A stretch of 64,000 nucleotides of DNA from Constrictibacter sp. MBR-5 (GTDB lineage: Bacteria > Pseudomonadota > Alphaproteobacteria > JAJUGE01), in contig NZ_JBEPTK010000010.1 in the NCBI RefSeq assembly GCF_040549485.1, forward strand, positions 1 to 64,000, written 5' to 3'. Numbering within the stretch: the first letter of the stretch is position 1; each line of letters starts with the position of its first letter. This document shows, one piece after another, positions 63,472 to 64,000 of this stretch. The notes under the pieces were generated by a model that saw only the letters and a list, made by a program, of their open reading frames with translations, made no database searches and was not told the DNA's origin. The translations under genes and the position numbers were made by a program.

Positions 63472-63833
63472 TATGGCGCACCACAGCCCTTTGCCTTCTT
63501 CTCGCCGCCGCGGGGGGCAGTGCACTGCTCGTCGTCACCCGAGAGGTTCGCGAGAGGGAGCGGGTCTACGCCCAACTCCAAGCTCAGATCAGCGCCGCTC
63601 GTGAAGCGAGCCACGTACTTCGAGCGGAGTGGGCTTACCTGAATCGCCTCGAGCGCGTTCGGGAGCTCAGCGCAATCCATCTCGGCATGGATGCGGCATC
63701 ACCGGACCGCATTGTTCGCTTCGAAGACCTACCGTTGCGGCAGGCCGAGCGTGCACCGGAACTTTTGGCGGACAACAGAACCAGCAGCAAGGAGTTGATG
63801 ATCGTACGCGCGGAGAGGAGGCAAGTCCGATGA
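63468..63833 (+). CDS. ftsL: Cell division protein FtsL
   Basis: 121 aa bitopic protein: one transmembrane helix at residues 6-24 ([18 protein letters not shown]) and a periplasmic coiled coil ([23 protein letters not shown]). Late divisome scaffold with FtsB and FtsQ. ATG 63468 overlaps the rsmH stop (ATGA). Confidence 0.88.
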   Translation: MIWRTTALCLLLAAAGGSALLVVTREVRERERVYAQLQAQISAAREASHVLRAEWAYLNRLERVRELSAIHLGMDAASPDRIVRFEDLPLRQAERAPELLADNRTSSKELMIVRAERRQVR

Positions 63834-64000
63834 GGCTTTGGCCGTTCTCCGAAGTCGAAGAAGCGATGCGCGCCCCCTTGCCGCAAGTCGTCTCCGGCGA
63901 TGGCTTCCTTCGCGGCCAGATCGATGGGCGGATGAAGGCCGCCCTCGAGACGGGCCGCAATCGCTTGGTTCTAGGGGGATCGCTGTTCCTCGTCGCGTTC
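63830..64000 (+). CDS. ftsI: Septal peptidoglycan transpeptidase FtsI (PBP3), 5' part
   Basis: 57 codons are visible before the window edge: [20 protein letters not shown]..., cytosolic tail then the start of the membrane helix (RLVLGGSLFLVAF). The ATG overlaps the ftsL stop, a good SD (GAGAGGAGG) precedes it, and the position in the dcw cluster supports FtsI. The catalytic domain is outside the window. Confidence 0.85.
   Translation, partial: MRLWPFSEVEEAMRAPLPQVVSGDGFLRGQIDGRMKAALETGRNRLVLGGSLFLVAF

Overview
The window is a stretch of high-GC alphaproteobacterial chromosome, most likely Rhodospirillales or a close relative. Three things point there: lineage-typical gene orders (argH-lptM-lysA-TIGR02302; ftsE-ftsX-YdcF-plsC; rsmB-htpX-DUF1674; mraZ-rsmH-ftsL-ftsI), two HWE-type histidine kinases, and CtrA-type promoter motifs, one of them in front of cpdR. 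Almost every operon uses ATGA/GTGA stop-start overlaps. No tRNA, rRNA, CRISPR array or intact insertion sequence was seen. The only RNA gene is rnpB.

Left edge (1-3.9 kb, minus strand): the promoter-proximal end of an extracellular contractile injection system (eCIS) operon, in the order sheath, tube, T4-type baseplate protein, then an MSDF-type protein cut by the window edge. 4.3-11.8 kb holds methylmalonyl-CoA epimerase, a CoA-type Nudix hydrolase, two MFS carriers with a zinc dehydrogenase, an LpxR-like protein with a lipobox, and a YqaA-DsbB-COQ7 run. 11.9-19.9 kb holds an MmgE/PrpD protein, a KaiC/HWE-kinase pair, MotA, PurE-PurK and a diguanylate cyclase. 19.9-33.8 kb holds ArgD-ArgF, a MarR-regulated HlyD/EmrA adaptor without its MFS partner, a VOC protein, an SpmA-SpmB fusion, a TacA/TacT-type toxin-antitoxin pair, a class III cyclase, a HAD phosphatase, malic enzyme and IlvD.

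The accessory part is 33.8-41.1 kb. A hairpin repeat and a triply frameshifted pseudogene precede a visibly AT-rich 2.5-kb gene encoding a TIR-STAND NTPase-TPR protein, the best candidate for an anti-phage (NAD-depleting) defence system. A truncated hicB antitoxin lies on its other flank, so the gene looks like cargo in a recombination hot spot. Beyond an MFS carrier with a His-rich tail is a compact minus-strand cluster: a PqqD/RRE protein, a TacT-like acetyltransferase, and an untracked 49-codon ORF that resembles a RiPP (lasso-type) precursor and is preceded by a 17-bp tandem repeat. The neighbouring non-coding DNA carries 10-bp-period repeats.

The right part (41.1-64 kb) is mostly core genome: lipoprotein plus HWE sensor kinase, the TIGR02302-lysA-lptM-argH operon, TlpA-like thioredoxin, glyoxalase, aminopeptidase P, CpdR with a perfect CtrA box, a DUF3426 protein, FtsEX and the lipid acyltransferase operon, RsmB-HtpX, an SDHAF4-like protein, a CaiB/BaiF CoA-transferase, RNase P RNA, and the start of the division/cell-wall cluster with a four-copy MraZ box.
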